This document shows, piece by piece, positions 21,748 through 33,914 of a DNA stretch of 64,000 nucleotides. Origin of the DNA: Neckera pumila (Eukaryota; Streptophyta; Bryopsida; Hypnales; Neckeraceae); contig OZ018414.1 in the NCBI GenBank assembly GCA_963969595.1, positions 21,125,660-21,189,659 of the forward strand, given 5' to 3'. Each line of letters opens with the position of its first letter. The first letter of the stretch is position 1. The notes beneath the pieces were generated by a model. That model had not been told where the DNA came from, made no database searches, and saw nothing but the letters and a program-made list of their open reading frames with translations. Position numbers and translations under genes: made by a program.

Positions 21748-22679
21748 CCCCTAGAGTTTCATGACTATTTTTTCACCAAAAACGCTCAAAAATTGTCATT
21801 TTTAGAACAAGTACCAAAGTCTTGAAAAAAATCCTTTTTTGATACATATAACCATAAGATCTTGTAGTATGCTAACTTGAAGACATGTGGTAAAAAATTC
21901 AGAAATTTCCACCACGTGGATTGCAAGATATAAGCATTCAAATTCATTAAAATCATTTTCTTGGCCCTGCAAAATACAAGGCAGCTGCACTTCACAAGCT
22001 CACTTTTCTATGAAAAAATGTCAATATGGTGGTGCTTCTTTAGATTCATTTTCCTAGACCAAGTTAGCCACATGCTTGAAAATTTTCACATCATTTGGAA
22101 TTGTACAACATATGCAAAAAAATAGTAAGTAGACAATAGTCGAGAATGATTCAAAATACTAACTTTTGAAGGATTTAATTATGGAATTGAAAAATGCCAA
22201 TCCCAATTGTTGCAACGGTATATTGGTATAATAAATAATCTACATCCTATACTTTTATTTTTTTTCAAAAAATATTGAAAATTGAGTAAGATAAAGGACT
22301 TCAAAGTTTATTTTAGAGTAGAGAATCCATAACTGCCCGCAAACAAAAAATCCTCATAACTTTTGATTCATCAATCAAAATGGAATGATTCAAAGCTTTC
22401 TATGTATATATAACTCTAGAAAACCAATTTCAAATTCTTGTTTTTGAAAAAGCAATTTTTTCTAATCTGCCCAGACTGCCCAGTTACAAAAAAAATTATC
22501 ATATTAGGCCATAACTTTTGACTTGTATATCCAAATGCCATGAAATTTAGTGCATATGAAAGATATTCCTTGCCCCCACCTTCTATTAAAATTTGGGCCA
22601 AAAATATAGAAATCTCTAGTCACACGTACCTGCCCAAAATTTCTATATAGTCAAAAAATGCATGTTGGTCCTTTAGGGG
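21748..22679 (-). mobile_element. TTAA-family element, subtype C, reverse orientation
   Basis: 932 bp, reverse orientation relative to 47,764-48,693. Termini CCCCTAGAGTTTC and TTGGTCCTTTAGGGG, flanked by TTAA at 21,744-21,747 and 22,680-22,683. Confidence 0.75.
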
Positions 22680-22720
22680 TTAAAGAGAGTCAGAGTGAGA
22701 GTCAAAGTAGACAACTTTAA

Positions 22721-22941
22721 TTCCTAAACGCCTCAATCTTTTTTTGAATTTTTGTACTTTTTTGCTTATATCTTTGTACAAAAATGTTATTTATTGTAAT
22801 TTCAAGAAATTGATCATTAAAGAAGGTTGTCTTTTTAAGATTCAAGTATTACATTTGATGAATGAGAAGTTAATTGGACAAAAGAAGACCTGGAAGCCCT
22901 CTGTTCACCGTCCAAAATATGGACATCAGAGCCCTTAAGGG
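22721..22941. mobile_element. Short TTAA-flanked MITE
   Basis: 221 bp with ends TTCCTAAACGCCTC and GAGCCCTTAAGGG, flanked by TTAA (22,717-22,720 and 22,942-22,945). It lies only 33 bp from the previous TTAA element. Termini are diverged. Confidence 0.45.
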
Positions 22942-22944
22942 TTA

Positions 22945-24200
22945 AAATGCAATGATTGGCAACAACCTTATACAAAGCAAATTTTTCAAAAATTAAAACT
23001 TGAGACTTTTATTAAATCTTCTTTTGTATGCAACCACTTGACATTCATTCTTCTATTATAAAAATCATATTACTACTAATTTACATTAAAAGCTACATCA
23101 CAACATCTTCTTCTTTACCTCTTGTAAATAATTTGGGTGTCCATACAAAATTGATCAATCTAAATATATGTAGCAACAAGAGGGACTACAATGGGTACTT
23201 TAGTAGGTTTGCACTCACAAGTTCACTTGTTCACCATTAACATATAATCTAATTCTCATTTAGTTGACAATCATTGTTCATGTTGGGTGCTAATTTAGTG
23301 TAAGTGAACCTTCTCGGTTTTAATGATTTTATATTTTCTTTGGTATAAAATTAATTGATAATTAATGTTCATGCAGGATGCCATTTAGTATTAGTTATAT
23401 TATCAACATTGTTGCCATTTACTAATAGAGTTCTCAATTAATGTTGCAAACAACGAAGTTCATTATCAATGTACCAACCATTAGTTGCAACTTATAACTA
23501 TTCATCATAAAGTCATTTTTAATGATGGGAATCGGGTTGTTTTTCCATTATGAGTAAATCAAAAGGCAAAATTAATGTTAACACCTGGTGCAAGAATAAT
23601 GTGTTTTGCTCTAGTACTTTCCAAATGCTAGAGTGTCACCTCAATCTCAAGTTAAATAGGCCGAGAGAGCTTGATAGTTGTTTCTTTTCCTTTGGGGTTT
23701 TTGGTTTTGAATGGTCACTGTCCTTTTCCAAAAAAAAGAAAAGGCAAAATTAATCTTCATTAACATATGATTGGCAAGTCTTCAGAAAAGAATCAAACTC
23801 CTTTTATCATTGCTCATAAGGTCTAAGAAGGTCCTCCACTTCTCCAAGGCTAATTTGGATTTGCAAACTCATATTGGAAACCAAACATGATTAAGCTAGT
23901 CCCTACAATTCCTAAATTTGAAAATAGAAAAAAAACAGTTCCGAACCATAAACAATATCAACGAAAAGAAAAATTGCAACTTTAGGTACTCCAAGTACCT
24001 TAGACAAATATGGTAGCACGTTCGACACCTCTTATTCAAAAGAATAATTAATAAAATTGGAAAAGATGGAGTTGACATTCAATTTTTTTATTTACAAGAA
24101 TTCAACATTTTAAACTTGACCTACATAGACTAGTCATTTTGTCCAAGTGTATCTCACAAATTTTCACAAGCCACTTCATGTCTAGATAGTAGACAAAAGG
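22945..24200. other. Gene-free stretch
   Basis: AT-rich. No domain is recognised in its short open frames, and no clear terminal repeats were found. Confidence 0.4.
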
Positions 24201-24337
24201 CAAGTGGTTTATAGATGTAGAGAAATAGGAGGTACAACAATCTATGTGGGGTATGGAAATTAGGATATGAAAAAGTTGAACACTCATAGTCAAGGCAAAT
24301 GTATTAATTGTTTTCACAAGTGCTTATTTAACCTTAA

Positions 24338-25360
24338 ACCCTCCAACACCCAAGCGGCAAAAATAACGCTCTTGTGGATTTTTCAACGAAGTTTTGCGAT
24401 TCTGGATGGGGGCGATTTCAGTTGGACCCAAAACAAAACTTGTCCGACATGTCAGCCTTAGGCACTAGACGTGAAGGTGGAAGTCATTCAAAAAGCCTAC
24501 AGCTCAATTCTATTGAGAAATTGACGCCCAAGCTATTTTCGGACATGGTGGTTTGGGTTGGGCAACCAAATATAGCGGGTGCCTGGCCGTTGGGACGCCC
24601 GGGGGAATCTAATATTTCCAGGTCGCTTAAGGTAGGTACACCTAAATGTGCCACTGACCTTAAACCGCCATCTATACTCTCTGTACATTTCCAAAATCAG
24701 TTCTGTACCTATGTGGAAGAAATGCTTTTAAAACCAAACTTTGTTCCTTAATAACTTTTGCATACAATATCCAAATGTTGCATTCTCTGGTGCGTTGGAA
24801 CCTCCTTTCACTTGCCAACAAGACAATATGAAAATCTGACCAACCTAATAATAGTAACTAGGCACAATACCAATTTGTGGCGGTTTTGGGTGTACCCACC
24901 TTATACTGTACGCGCTTCTGAGAGGTACGACTGAGGGCTCCAGCCGGTTGTAAGCACCTTCTGAGCTGTGCATACCGTGAAATGCAATCGGTCCCACTAC
25001 TTGATGATGTTACCAAATGAGGTGGAAATTGTCATATGCACTATAGATGTTGTGGTCCACCTCGTCTCAAATTTTGGAGATCTTCTGAACAATGGATCGC
25101 TTGGAAATGGTGTCGCAAGTGCCAAAGGTTCCAAAAAGGGCCTTGACAGTGCCGGAGCATGTCCCACTCCAATATTATAATCTGAAGATCTAGACGGTGA
25201 AATCACCTGTAATTTTTTGCAAGTGGTCTGTCACTTAGTTGAGCGTGAAACTCAACGGTGAATATACTTGCAAGTGTATACAGTTTCCACAAACCGTTGA
25301 GAAGTACACCAGGCTCTCCCAACGTCTCTACCATGCCATTCAGGCTTGGGCGTTGAGGGG
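24338..25360. mobile_element. TTAA-flanked element, subtype F
   Basis: 1023 bp. Left ACCCTCCAACACCCAAGC and right GCTTGGGCGTTGAGGGG are inverted repeats, flanked by TTAA at 24,334-24,337 and 25,361-25,364. Less AT-rich than its surroundings. A 125-codon plus-strand open stretch (24,374-24,751) inside it shows no known domain. Its interior resembles 14,610-14,800. Confidence 0.6.
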
Positions 25361-26087
25361 TTAAAAGATGCCGCAACCATTTTTCGGCCGATGAATGACA
25401 TAGAATCCTTCTATGTAGGACAAAATTGCAACAATTCATCCTCGGAATTTTGTGTGAAATGGAGAGGTCTTGTACAATAATTTGACTTCCAATGAGTTCT
25501 TTTGGAATTTTTTTAACCAATGATTCACACGGTACAAAAAAGGATCATTTCCACGGTCATCAGCCCGTCTTTTAAGGATTAGATATCATAAAAATAAAAT
25601 TATTCAAAACTTGATCAACTAATGAATTGTGGTAAATAAATTTGAATTTCAACTCCAAAAATTTGTTTGTCTTTTGGAACCTTCAATCAAAAGTTGCGAA
25701 CAAAAATTACAAGGGAATAGTGATGAACATTGTCATACGTTCTCTTCACTTGTCTATAACTTTCTATTGGAAACTCAAAATCGCAAATGATCTTTTGTAG
25801 ATGAAATTTAACTTGATTTACAATTTTTTTGAGTTTATTATATTTTGGAAAAAAAATTTGATTACAAGGCTTCAATGAGGTTCAAAGTTTTGTCTAGAAC
25901 ACAAATATTGCATTCTTTCTTTGAGCGGTAAACCTTACACCTTCCTTCTAATATCCCATAACCTTTTAGAAATGATGATGAACAATAAACTTCATCATAA
26001 GTACAACCTCTCCATGGGTCTCTCCACCCATAAATGTAAAGTTGCATCACTTTAGGAAGGATTGCAAGTTTGCAACCAAATGCTCAT

Positions 26088-27312
26088 AACATTCATTAGC
26101 CTTTAGAGAGGTTGCCTTTTCTTCTCTAGAGTCCTCATCCACAAAATTCATCCTCTTAGCATTAATGTAAGCTTTGGTACCGGGATAGTGACAATAAATT
26201 ACGATATTCTCCATTTTCTTTTGTTATTTTCAGGACCACATATACAAATCAACAAATATTTGTAGAGAAAGATGGTTTGCCAAAAACACTAAAAATCCAA
26301 TGAGTAATATACTAATGCAATCTTACCATTTGCCACCAATAACTCATTTCAAATTTTCTAGTAAGAAGACAACTCTTTATATACACATAGGGTGGTAGGA
26401 GGTAGAACAACCCATGTGGGATGAACAAATTAGAATATGTAGTTTCTCAAGCACTCATAGTTAAGTCAGAAGTAGGAATTGTGTTTAAAGTGGAATTTCA
26501 TACCTCATTTAGGCATAGTACAATAACTCTTTTCAAAATGCTTTGAACTAAAAAAAGTTGTTAAATGAAGATAAGTTTCACTTCCAAAAATCCGTTTGGC
26601 ATTTTGAATATCCGATCAAAAATTATAGACAAATTTGAGAGACAGGTTGGAAAAATGTTAAAAGAAAATGTCTATTCCTACCCCTCTCTCAAATTTGTCC
26701 AAAACTTTTGATTAGAGATTCAAAATGCCAAAAAAAATTTTGGAGGTGAAACACATCTTTATTTACCAACTTTTTTAGTTCAAAGTATTTTGAGAAGAGT
26801 TATTCTACTATGCCTAAATGAGGTCTAAAATTCCACTTTTAACAAAATTCTTTATTTTTGACTTAACTATGAGTGCTTCACAAACTACAAATTCTAATTT
26901 GTTTATCCCACATGGGTTGTTCTACCTCCTACCACTCCATGTATATATGTATATCTTTCTTTTCCATTGAAAACTCAAAATATTATTAATTTTATAATGT
27001 TAAAAAACACAAAAAAAGATTAAAAAATAATGAACCAAACTATTGGCTTGCATTCATACAAAACCAATAATATTTTGAGTTTTTGAAACACCTAATGTAT
27101 AAGTGAAGAATGTTGGTTATTATGTGTTTGGTTTAATTGGTATATAAACTTTGGTTTTGTTTTAATTTTTAATTTGCATTATACAGTTGCGGCCAGCTGA
27201 ATTACTCTGACAAAATTGATGTGTGTAAATTAGTTACAGTAATGATGGTGTGGTATATTTCACACCATTCCGTCTTGAAGAAGGCAACCCACCACTTTGC
27301 TATTGAATATTA
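26088..27312 (-). mobile_element. Composite element E, copy 2
   Basis: Left end AACATTCATTAGCCTTTAGA and right end ACTTTGCTATTGAATATT are the inverted termini of family E. Internal GTGTGGTATATTTCACACC palindrome near 27,248. It carries a foldback at about 26,370-26,955. Confidence 0.5.
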
Positions 27313-27642
27313 TACTATTAGTGACCCTAAAACTACTTTAAGGAATTTAGTGCAATATGCTATCTTCAATACAAACAGGCATCAAACGTTTGGCTACCCT
27401 AAGAGTAAGTAGTATCAAAGGAAAAAATAGAAAAGAAAGGATTTTGCAAGTTGTAAAGGATTACTGGGAATACCATAACACAAAACTAATTAAATAGATG
27501 CTAATTTCAATGTAGAGGAAGTTGCAAATTGGCTATCAACCTCTATAGTTTGTTGCAATTTTGGCTAAAATGTCTCCATTAAAGTTCCTTTTTTGCAATG
27601 TACTAGTAGCGTAAGGATTTTTTTAGTAAAACAAAACATTCA

Positions 27643-28773
27643 GTAGCATTCAGTGAGACTGCCTTTTATTCTCCAAAGTCCTCATCCACAAGCTTCATCC
27701 ACATATTATTAATGTAAGCTTCGGGACCAAGATAGTGGCAATACATTTATGGTGCGCTCCATTTCTTTGGCTAATTTTAGGACAAAAATCAACAAATATT
27801 TATAAAGATGAATGGTTTGCCAAAATCCAAAGAATTCATTGAGTATTATACCAATGTAATCTAACCATTTGCCATCAATAACTTAGTTTGAGTTTTTTAT
27901 AGAGAAGAGAAGCTCTTTATGTACACATGGGGTGTAGGAGGTAAAACAATCTATGTGGAATATGTAATTTAGAATTTGTAGTTTCTCAATTGCTCATAAT
28001 TAAGTCTAAAATAAGAATTGTGTTAAAACTAGAACTTTAGACCTCATTTGAGCATAGTAGAATAACATTTTGCAAAAACCTTTGAATTTAAAAAAGTTGG
28101 GAAATCAAGTTAGGTTTCATCTCAAAATATTTGTTAAATATTTCAATCTTCTATTCAAAAGTTATGGACAAATTTCATAGAGGGGTTGGGAAGGATTTTT
28201 TTTGACATTTTCAAACATCCTCTATGAATTTTTTCCATAAATTTTGAGTGGAATATTAAAATATTAAATGGATTTTTGGAAATGAAGCTTAACTTGATTT
28301 CCCAACTTTTTTAAGTTCAAATTTTTTTGCAAAATGTTATTCTACTATGCCTATATGAGGTCTGAAGTTTGAGTTTTAATACAATTCTTATTTTAGACTT
28401 AACTATGAGCGGTTGAGAAACTACAAATTCTAATATAAATATCCCACATGGGTTGTTCTACATCCTACCACCCTATAAGTATATAAAGAATTGTATTTTA
28501 ATTCCAAATCATAAAACGTGAATGGCTTACAAATCAAATTGAGAAAATTCAAACCTTGGAATTATTAACCTCAATGAACTGATTTCCATTTTCATTAAGT
28601 TGCAATTTTATAAATTGTTTTAATTGAAAGTATTTAATTTACCACTAACAACAGTGTTCAATCCCAATGCAGGCAAAGAGTTGAGTATTGACAAATATTG
28701 ACAAGTGTCTCCACATCATTCCATCCGCGAGAAGGTAGTCTCTTTGACTGCTACTCAGTATTCTGAAACATAG
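27643..28773 (-). mobile_element. Composite element E, copy 3 (lacks the internal TTAA element)
   Basis: Ends AACATTCAGTAGCATTCAGT and TTTGACTGCTACTCAGTATT. Reverse orientation to E1 and collinear with it, with a foldback at 27,905-28,490. The TTAA insertion of E1 is absent, leaving one TTAA at 28,595-28,598. Confidence 0.6.
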
Positions 28774-28936
28774 CAAATTTTAGCCAATTTAGAAAATGCT
28801 GGTTGCTAAGCTTATCTCACTGCAAGAAAATAAAAAAAAAAGGCACTGCATGAAAGTGTTAAAACTGGCATAAGTTAGTACAATATGGACATGGACTAGT
28901 TCTTATGCGGGTCAAAGTCTCCAGCAACCTAACCTA

Positions 28937-29365
28937 CAAAATAGTGAAATTAGGTTGTCCCACACTAATTTCTTGACAGTCCACACTATAGAAATATTCA
29001 CTGCTTTTGTACAATGAAGCAATCAATTTAGAGCCATGTGTATATCTTAGATTTGTGCACCAGTTCAAGACTTGGTTCAGAGAGTGTCATGCACCTCCAT
29101 GTGGAACAAACATTGATCCATGAGGTAGTTTATCTCAGGTAAGGCAACCTAATTTCTCAACAATCCACACTATATAAATATTCACTAATTTTGTACAATG
29201 ATGCATTCAATCTAGAGCCACGTGTATGGCATAAATTAGTGCACCAGTTCAAGGCCTAGTTCAGAAAGTTGCGTTCAAGGCCATGTGAAGAAGCATCAAG
29301 TCATGAGGTAATTTATTTGAGGGAAGACAACCTAATTGATAAGGCAATCTAATTTCACTATTTTG
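28937..29365. mobile_element. MITE family R with two internal units
   Basis: Termini CAAAATAGTGAAATTAGGTT / AATCTAATTTCACTATTTTG. Inside are two direct repeats of about 180 bp (each with CCACACTATA...TGCACCAGTTCAAG). TA precedes the left end. The matching host sequence without the element is at 52-95. Confidence 0.65.
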
Positions 29366-29463
29366 TGCACACTTTTTGCTCAATCACAATTCAGTAAAGA
29401 CAAGACAACAAAGTGCCAGAGTCATAGGATTTGGCTCTTTCTCCTAGGAATGGCATTCACTGT

Positions 29464-30331
29464 ACTATATAGTGCCCTACCAAAAGTTCTTGTCCGTATA
29501 ATTTGGACCATTATATTTCTTGGCATGATGTATAATAGAGTTAGTATTTTGTTTTACACAACCAACATTGATATCTTATGCAATTCCTCCTCAAGCATAC
29601 CAAATTTTCAGTTTCAAAAAACCAAATCTCTATTTTGGTGAATTTTTTATTTTTTTTCATGGTTTCACATGAAAATTCATAAGACAACATTAGTGATTAA
29701 TTTTTTTCATTTATTTGCGGAGATATATAGAAATCATCTATGCGCACGTCTTTTATTGAGCAAGCATCTTTAAAAAAGTTTCACAATTCCCTCCAAAGAG
29801 ATTTGAGTGGAGCCTTGACAATGCCCTAAATTTTGAAAATAGATATCTCTTTGATGTAATTAGATTTTCCCAAAGAAATTGTACTATCATGCTTAAATGT
29901 ACAAAATTAGCTGTAGAATGAAGGAAAAATGCAAATATCTAATTATATCAAAGAGATATCTATTTTCAAAATTTAAGTCATTATCAAGGCCCCACTGAAA
30001 TCTCTTTCGAGGGAACTGTGAATTTTTTTTGAAGATTCTTGCTAAAAGAAAGATGTGCACGCGGATGATTCCTAAATATCTTTGCAAAAAAATTAAAAAA
30101 ATTCATCAACAATGTTTTCCTATGAATTTTCATGTAAAACCATGAATTTTTTTTTTTTGAATCACCAAAAATGGAGATTTGTTTTTTTGAAACTAAAAAT
30201 TTGGTATGCTCAAGGAGATTGTGTAAATATTAATGTTGGTTGTGCATTATGCCAAAAAATAAAATCTATTGTACATTATGCTAAAAAATAGAATGGTCCA
30301 TGTGGGCAAGAACTTTCGGTAGGGCACTGTA
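29464..30331. mobile_element. Foldback element H
   Basis: AGTGCCCTACCAAAAGTTCT at the left and AGAACTTTCGGTAGGGCACT reading inward at the right are inverted, with arms extending several hundred bases around a centre near 29,900. A relative without these tips lies at about 36,420-37,230. Confidence 0.6.
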
Positions 30332-30608
30332 CAGTACCCACCAACAAGTTCATGTTCACAACAATCAATCTACAAAAATAGAGTTTATACCTCAAATTTC
30401 AAATTGTCACCACATGCTCAAAAATGATCCAAATCACAAACCGCAAAGTGCATTGGAAAGACAATGAAATCTACAAAAAAACTTGTAATATTCTATATAA
30501 ATATAGCATTTTTGGAAAAACTATCTACAATCTAGTGCAATCACCATTAACTTTGATTACGGCCTCATACGATAAGGCATGTTGGCAAGGAGAATTTCAA
30601 TCACCTCA

Positions 30609-30860
30609 AGGAAAAAAATTTCAGCCCTAGAGAAGGCCGCAAGTCTTGCACCTCCCCGGTGCATTTAGGAAAAAAAATTAAAAAAATTAAAAATTAAAAA
30701 ATTCAAAGAATGACGTGGCACTACTAGTGCCACGTCAGCACTTTTGGTGCCACATCACCTTGATTTTTTTCTTTTTTTTTCTTTTTTTTTCTGTAATTGC
30801 ACCTCGGTGGTCCCAAAAAAAAAATTAACTGCCTTCTTGAGGGCTGAAATTTTTTCTAAT
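30609..30860. mobile_element. MITE family G nested in the Tc1-type relic
   Basis: AAAAAAATTTCAGCCCTAGA and CTTGAGGGCTGAAATTTTTT ends. The interior carries TGACGTGGCACTACTAGTGC, an extended palindrome. Confidence 0.6.
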
Positions 30861-30902
30861 ATGAACGGTGTTGACTAATTCTTCTTTGTTTTGTGGAGGC
30901 AC

Positions 30903-31195
30903 TTCATTTTAGACGCTGTCTTCTACAATCTTCCACAAGTTTTTGACAAGGTTAAAGTGAGGGGCATGAAAGCTTTCTAGTACCATGCACTTGCCTCCAA
31001 TCACTTAATTCCTTGCTACAATGTAGTGGGGCGCCATCTTCTATGAATATAAGTATCTTGGGGTGACTGTAAAAAAAGTCAAGGCCACTCAATCGGCTTT
31101 CATAGACTACATCAACAATCCCTAACTCTTCATCTATCATGGGGCATTATAAAAAGAGGACACTTATTGAAATTGGTGAATGCATCCCATATCAT
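30903..31195 (-). pseudogene. Remnant of a Tc1/mariner-superfamily transposase
   Basis: Reading the minus strand across three frames gives, in order, MIWDAFTNFNKCPLFIM; then IVDVVYESRLSG and ILIFIEDGAPLHCSKELSDW; and after a frameshift PHFNLVKNLWKIVEDSV. These fit the conserved Tc1-like blocks: MVWG..., the second catalytic Asp in QDNAPCH (here EDGAPLH), and the PDLNPIENLWK block (here PHFNLVKNLWK, with the catalytic Glu replaced by Lys). At least two frameshifts plus the lost acidic residue make it inactive. The N-terminal DNA-binding part was not recognised. It lies inside the TA-flanked element with matching terminal repeats, which supports the call. Confidence 0.65.
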
Positions 31196-31556
31196 CATTG
31201 TTGGATAAATATATTTTAAAAACGGTGCTAAACAATTCCAAAAATAACATTCATATGACTTTCGCCATACCTTCTCTTACCTTTATCTTTTATGATTTCA
31301 ATAAAGATTTGTCTGTCTATATTACATTCTTTTAGTTTAATGTTGTCCAATGCCAATGTTCATAGTTCTAAGCATACTTTACACCACCATTGAAGTCACT
31401 TGTTACAATAAAAAACACCTACAATCTCACACAATCTGTTTTTGTCTCTAGAGATACACCTACTCACTAAAACACACACAACATATCCACAAGCTACCAC
31501 ATTGCTTGGCCCAAGCATGCTTTGCATAGAGAGGTTGTTGGCACACCACATATGAA

Positions 31557-31794
31557 CACTATAAGAAACCTATGTTTTTTGTTATGTTTTCACAATTTTT
31601 TGGAACGCATTTTTGTGGACATTAAATAAAACAACCCATGTTTTTATGTCAACAATGATGTTCAATAAAACATCAAGATTTTTTATTGAACATCATTGCT
31701 GACATAAAAACATGGGTTGTTTTATTTAATGTCAACAAAAATGTGATCCAAAAAATTGTGAAAACATCCCAAAAAACACATGTATCTTATAGTG
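31557..31794. mobile_element. CACTA-type MITE 1
   Basis: 238 bp. Ends CACTATAAGAAACC / TATCTTATAGTG resemble the plant CACTACAAGAAA terminus. Exact 3-bp target duplication GAA (31,554-31,556 and 31,795-31,797). The interior folds into a nearly perfect hairpin (ACAACCCATGTTTTTATGTC and complement). Inserted in the Tc1-type relic. Confidence 0.85.
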
Positions 31795-32117
31795 GAAGCT
31801 CAAATTGGCAAAAATCTGAATTGTGTAGGTGTGAGAAGCATTGATGTTGCCTTCATAGTGTAGGAGCTACAAACACAACTTGAAGTGCAATCAATGCGAT
31901 TCAATTTTTCTAAGATAAGTGGCTTAAATTAGCATCCAAATGACACCCAAAATGTAGTTAACTCGTTTTCCAACATTTAGGTGGTAGTTTTTATGGAGTT
32001 TGGAGCTAGATTTGAAGAGGGAGATATGATCACTCAAAATTGGACTTCTTTTACAGTGGCACTTAGAATTCAAAAATTTGAACATATACTTCTTGGTGGG
32101 TACTGTATTGCAGGTGA

Positions 32118-32325
32118 CACTATAAGAAAACCGTGTTTTTGGTGTTGATTTAAAAAACACGTGATGTCTAAGTTGACGGATTTTAGGTGACGTCAACTTA
32201 AACACCATGTGTTTTTTTTATGTCAACAGTGATGTCCAATGTAACATAAAAAACATACGATGTCTTAGTTGATGTCACCTAAAATCCGTTAACTTAGACA
32301 TCAAAAACTCTGGTTTCTTATAGTG
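32118..32325. mobile_element. CACTA-type MITE 2
   Basis: 208 bp. Ends CACTATAAGAAAACC / GGTTTCTTATAGTG with 3-bp target duplication TGA (32,115-32,117 and 32,326-32,328). The unoccupied paralogue in unit 3 reads GGTGATTTGAATTCC at 56,758-56,772, with one TGA. Confidence 0.85.
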
Positions 32326-32339
32326 TGATTTGAATTCCT

Positions 32340-32935
32340 TGCAATGCCACAGTTTTTAAGGGCAACTCCATGGTGGCTCAAGGAACAAGAGCACCAAACA
32401 AGGAGTTTTTGAGGTTTGGCATCCCTTGTTCAAGAGCCCATTTTTTTAAATAGTTGTAATCCCACAAGGAAAACTTGTCATGCGATCAAAAATTCACTCC
32501 TAGCAACTATTTTAATTTTTTGAAGAAAAGCTTTGGCACTGTTGAAGACAAATTTTTCGACAGGCGGGATCAAAAGGAGTATTCAATGGCTTAGCAAACC
32601 ATGCCCAAAAGGCACTACTTGCCCATGCCCTTGCCATTTTTTGAAGTGGCTGGGCATCTTTTTGTACTTGGTGTGCATGCGTGGGCCACTATTTCAAAAC
32701 CGGCCACGCCCATTGGCCGAGTCAAAGCCATTAGCAAGTCATCATGGGATTGCTCTAAGAACATCGCCACTGCAGAATTGCCAAGAGGAGGGGTGCCAAG
32801 TGCAGCCTTGGCATGTGAATTTGAAGAGTGGGGCTTCACTGTTCTTGTTCTACTCAACGACTAACGTGCCAAGCAGTTTAAGGCTCAGTTCATCAAGAAT
32901 TTCCTGCATTGCTTCTAAAGTATTTTAACCCTGTA
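32340..32935. other. Intergenic stretch with unrecognised open frames
   Basis: Open stretches on both strands at 32,533-32,928 overlap but have no recognisable domain. The left edge (AAGGGCAACTCC) weakly resembles termini of PIF/Harbinger elements (compare GGGATGCTCTTA near 34,873); the pairing is uncertain. Confidence 0.3.
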
Positions 32936-32938
32936 ATG

Positions 32939-33903
32939 TTGGCAAAGCCATTTTGTGGCTTTGGAATGACAATGTTGTGCTCTATACAAACATTGGAAGC
33001 AATTTTTCTTGTTGACCTTTTATGGTGGGTTATGAAGCGTATCCAATTGAGTTTGTAGTCTTGCCAATGTTTGTCTTCACATAAATGAGAAGTTAGTTAA
33101 AAATATGGATCTTGAAATATGCTATTTTATTGTTTTGGAGAAGTTTTTGCTCCTTGCTTTAAACTTGAAATTTCTCCACAAAAATGATATTCTTTGAGTT
33201 TGGATCCAACTAACAAAATCATTAGATGACATTTTGGGCATTAGAAGCCCGTTCCAGGCTTGTTCTCCAATCTAGTCCAATTCTGTGAACAATGGTACGG
33301 GCTGTTTGAATTTTTTTTCAAATATCCTTTTAAGCAAGTTTTTTTTTCAAAAATGATGTGGCATAGTCCGTGCTACATCCACAAGCTGTTGTAGCGTTCC
33401 CGCAGTCTAGAAACACAAGAAACTCTTCGGGAACTCTCGATCTTCCAAAACTCCAAAATGTTGTCTAATGGAAGGTCATCTACTCTAGTTTCTACAACAA
33501 TTTGAATTTTGAAAAAAAACACCTAAAATTGAATATTTTATTGCAATTTAAACTTTGGATGTATTTTCAATATCTAATATTTTTTAATTATAGAATGACA
33601 TAGAAATTGAGTTTACAACATGATGTTTGTCATTGTAATATACACATATGGTGAAATTTTCAGCTTTTTTAAAATAATTTTCTATTTGATGAGAGTTTTA
33701 TTCACTTTTACCTCAAAAATTCTCAAAAAAATCAATTTTTCACAAAAAAATCCAAAATTTTTGTTATGTAAAGAAGACATATAATTTCATCTATGAAAAA
33801 TAAATATAAACCTTTTCAAACATATCTAGTTGCAAAATGGTAGTAAATTGAGTAATGGGCAATGAGGCTTGAAATCAATGGTCAAGGGTCCGCCATTTAG
33901 GGG
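32939..33903. mobile_element. TTAA-flanked element, diverged
   Basis: 965 bp with left CCCTGTAATGTTGGC and right GTCCGCCATTTAGGGG, flanked by TTAA at 32,935-32,938 and 33,904-33,907. Terminal match is only moderate. Confidence 0.45.
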
Positions 33904-33914
33904 TTAAACTCATT

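Larger units (their letters stand above)
30332..32105 (-). mobile_element. Tc1/mariner-type transposon relic with nested insertions
   Basis: Terminal inverted repeats CAGTACCCACCAACAAG / CTTCTTGGTGGGTACTG (continuing to about 26 bp with few mismatches), flanked by TA on both sides. After subtracting a nested MITE G (30,609-30,860) and a CACTA MITE (31,557-31,794), about 1.28 kb remains, a normal Tc1-like size. It holds a decayed transposase on the minus strand. Confidence 0.65.

Noticed and set aside
24374..24751. 125-codon frame inside the TTAA element at 24,338-25,360
   Set aside because: No transposase motif or known domain; the element looks non-autonomous.
14900..28800. LTR retrotransposons
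   Set aside because: No long direct repeats with TG...CA ends, primer-binding site or reverse-transcriptase motifs were recognised, although decayed fragments cannot be excluded by eye.
32533..32928. 131-codon plus-strand frame overlapping 80-87-codon frames on both strands
   Set aside because: Mutually overlapping frames in one less AT-rich patch, without domains or splice context.
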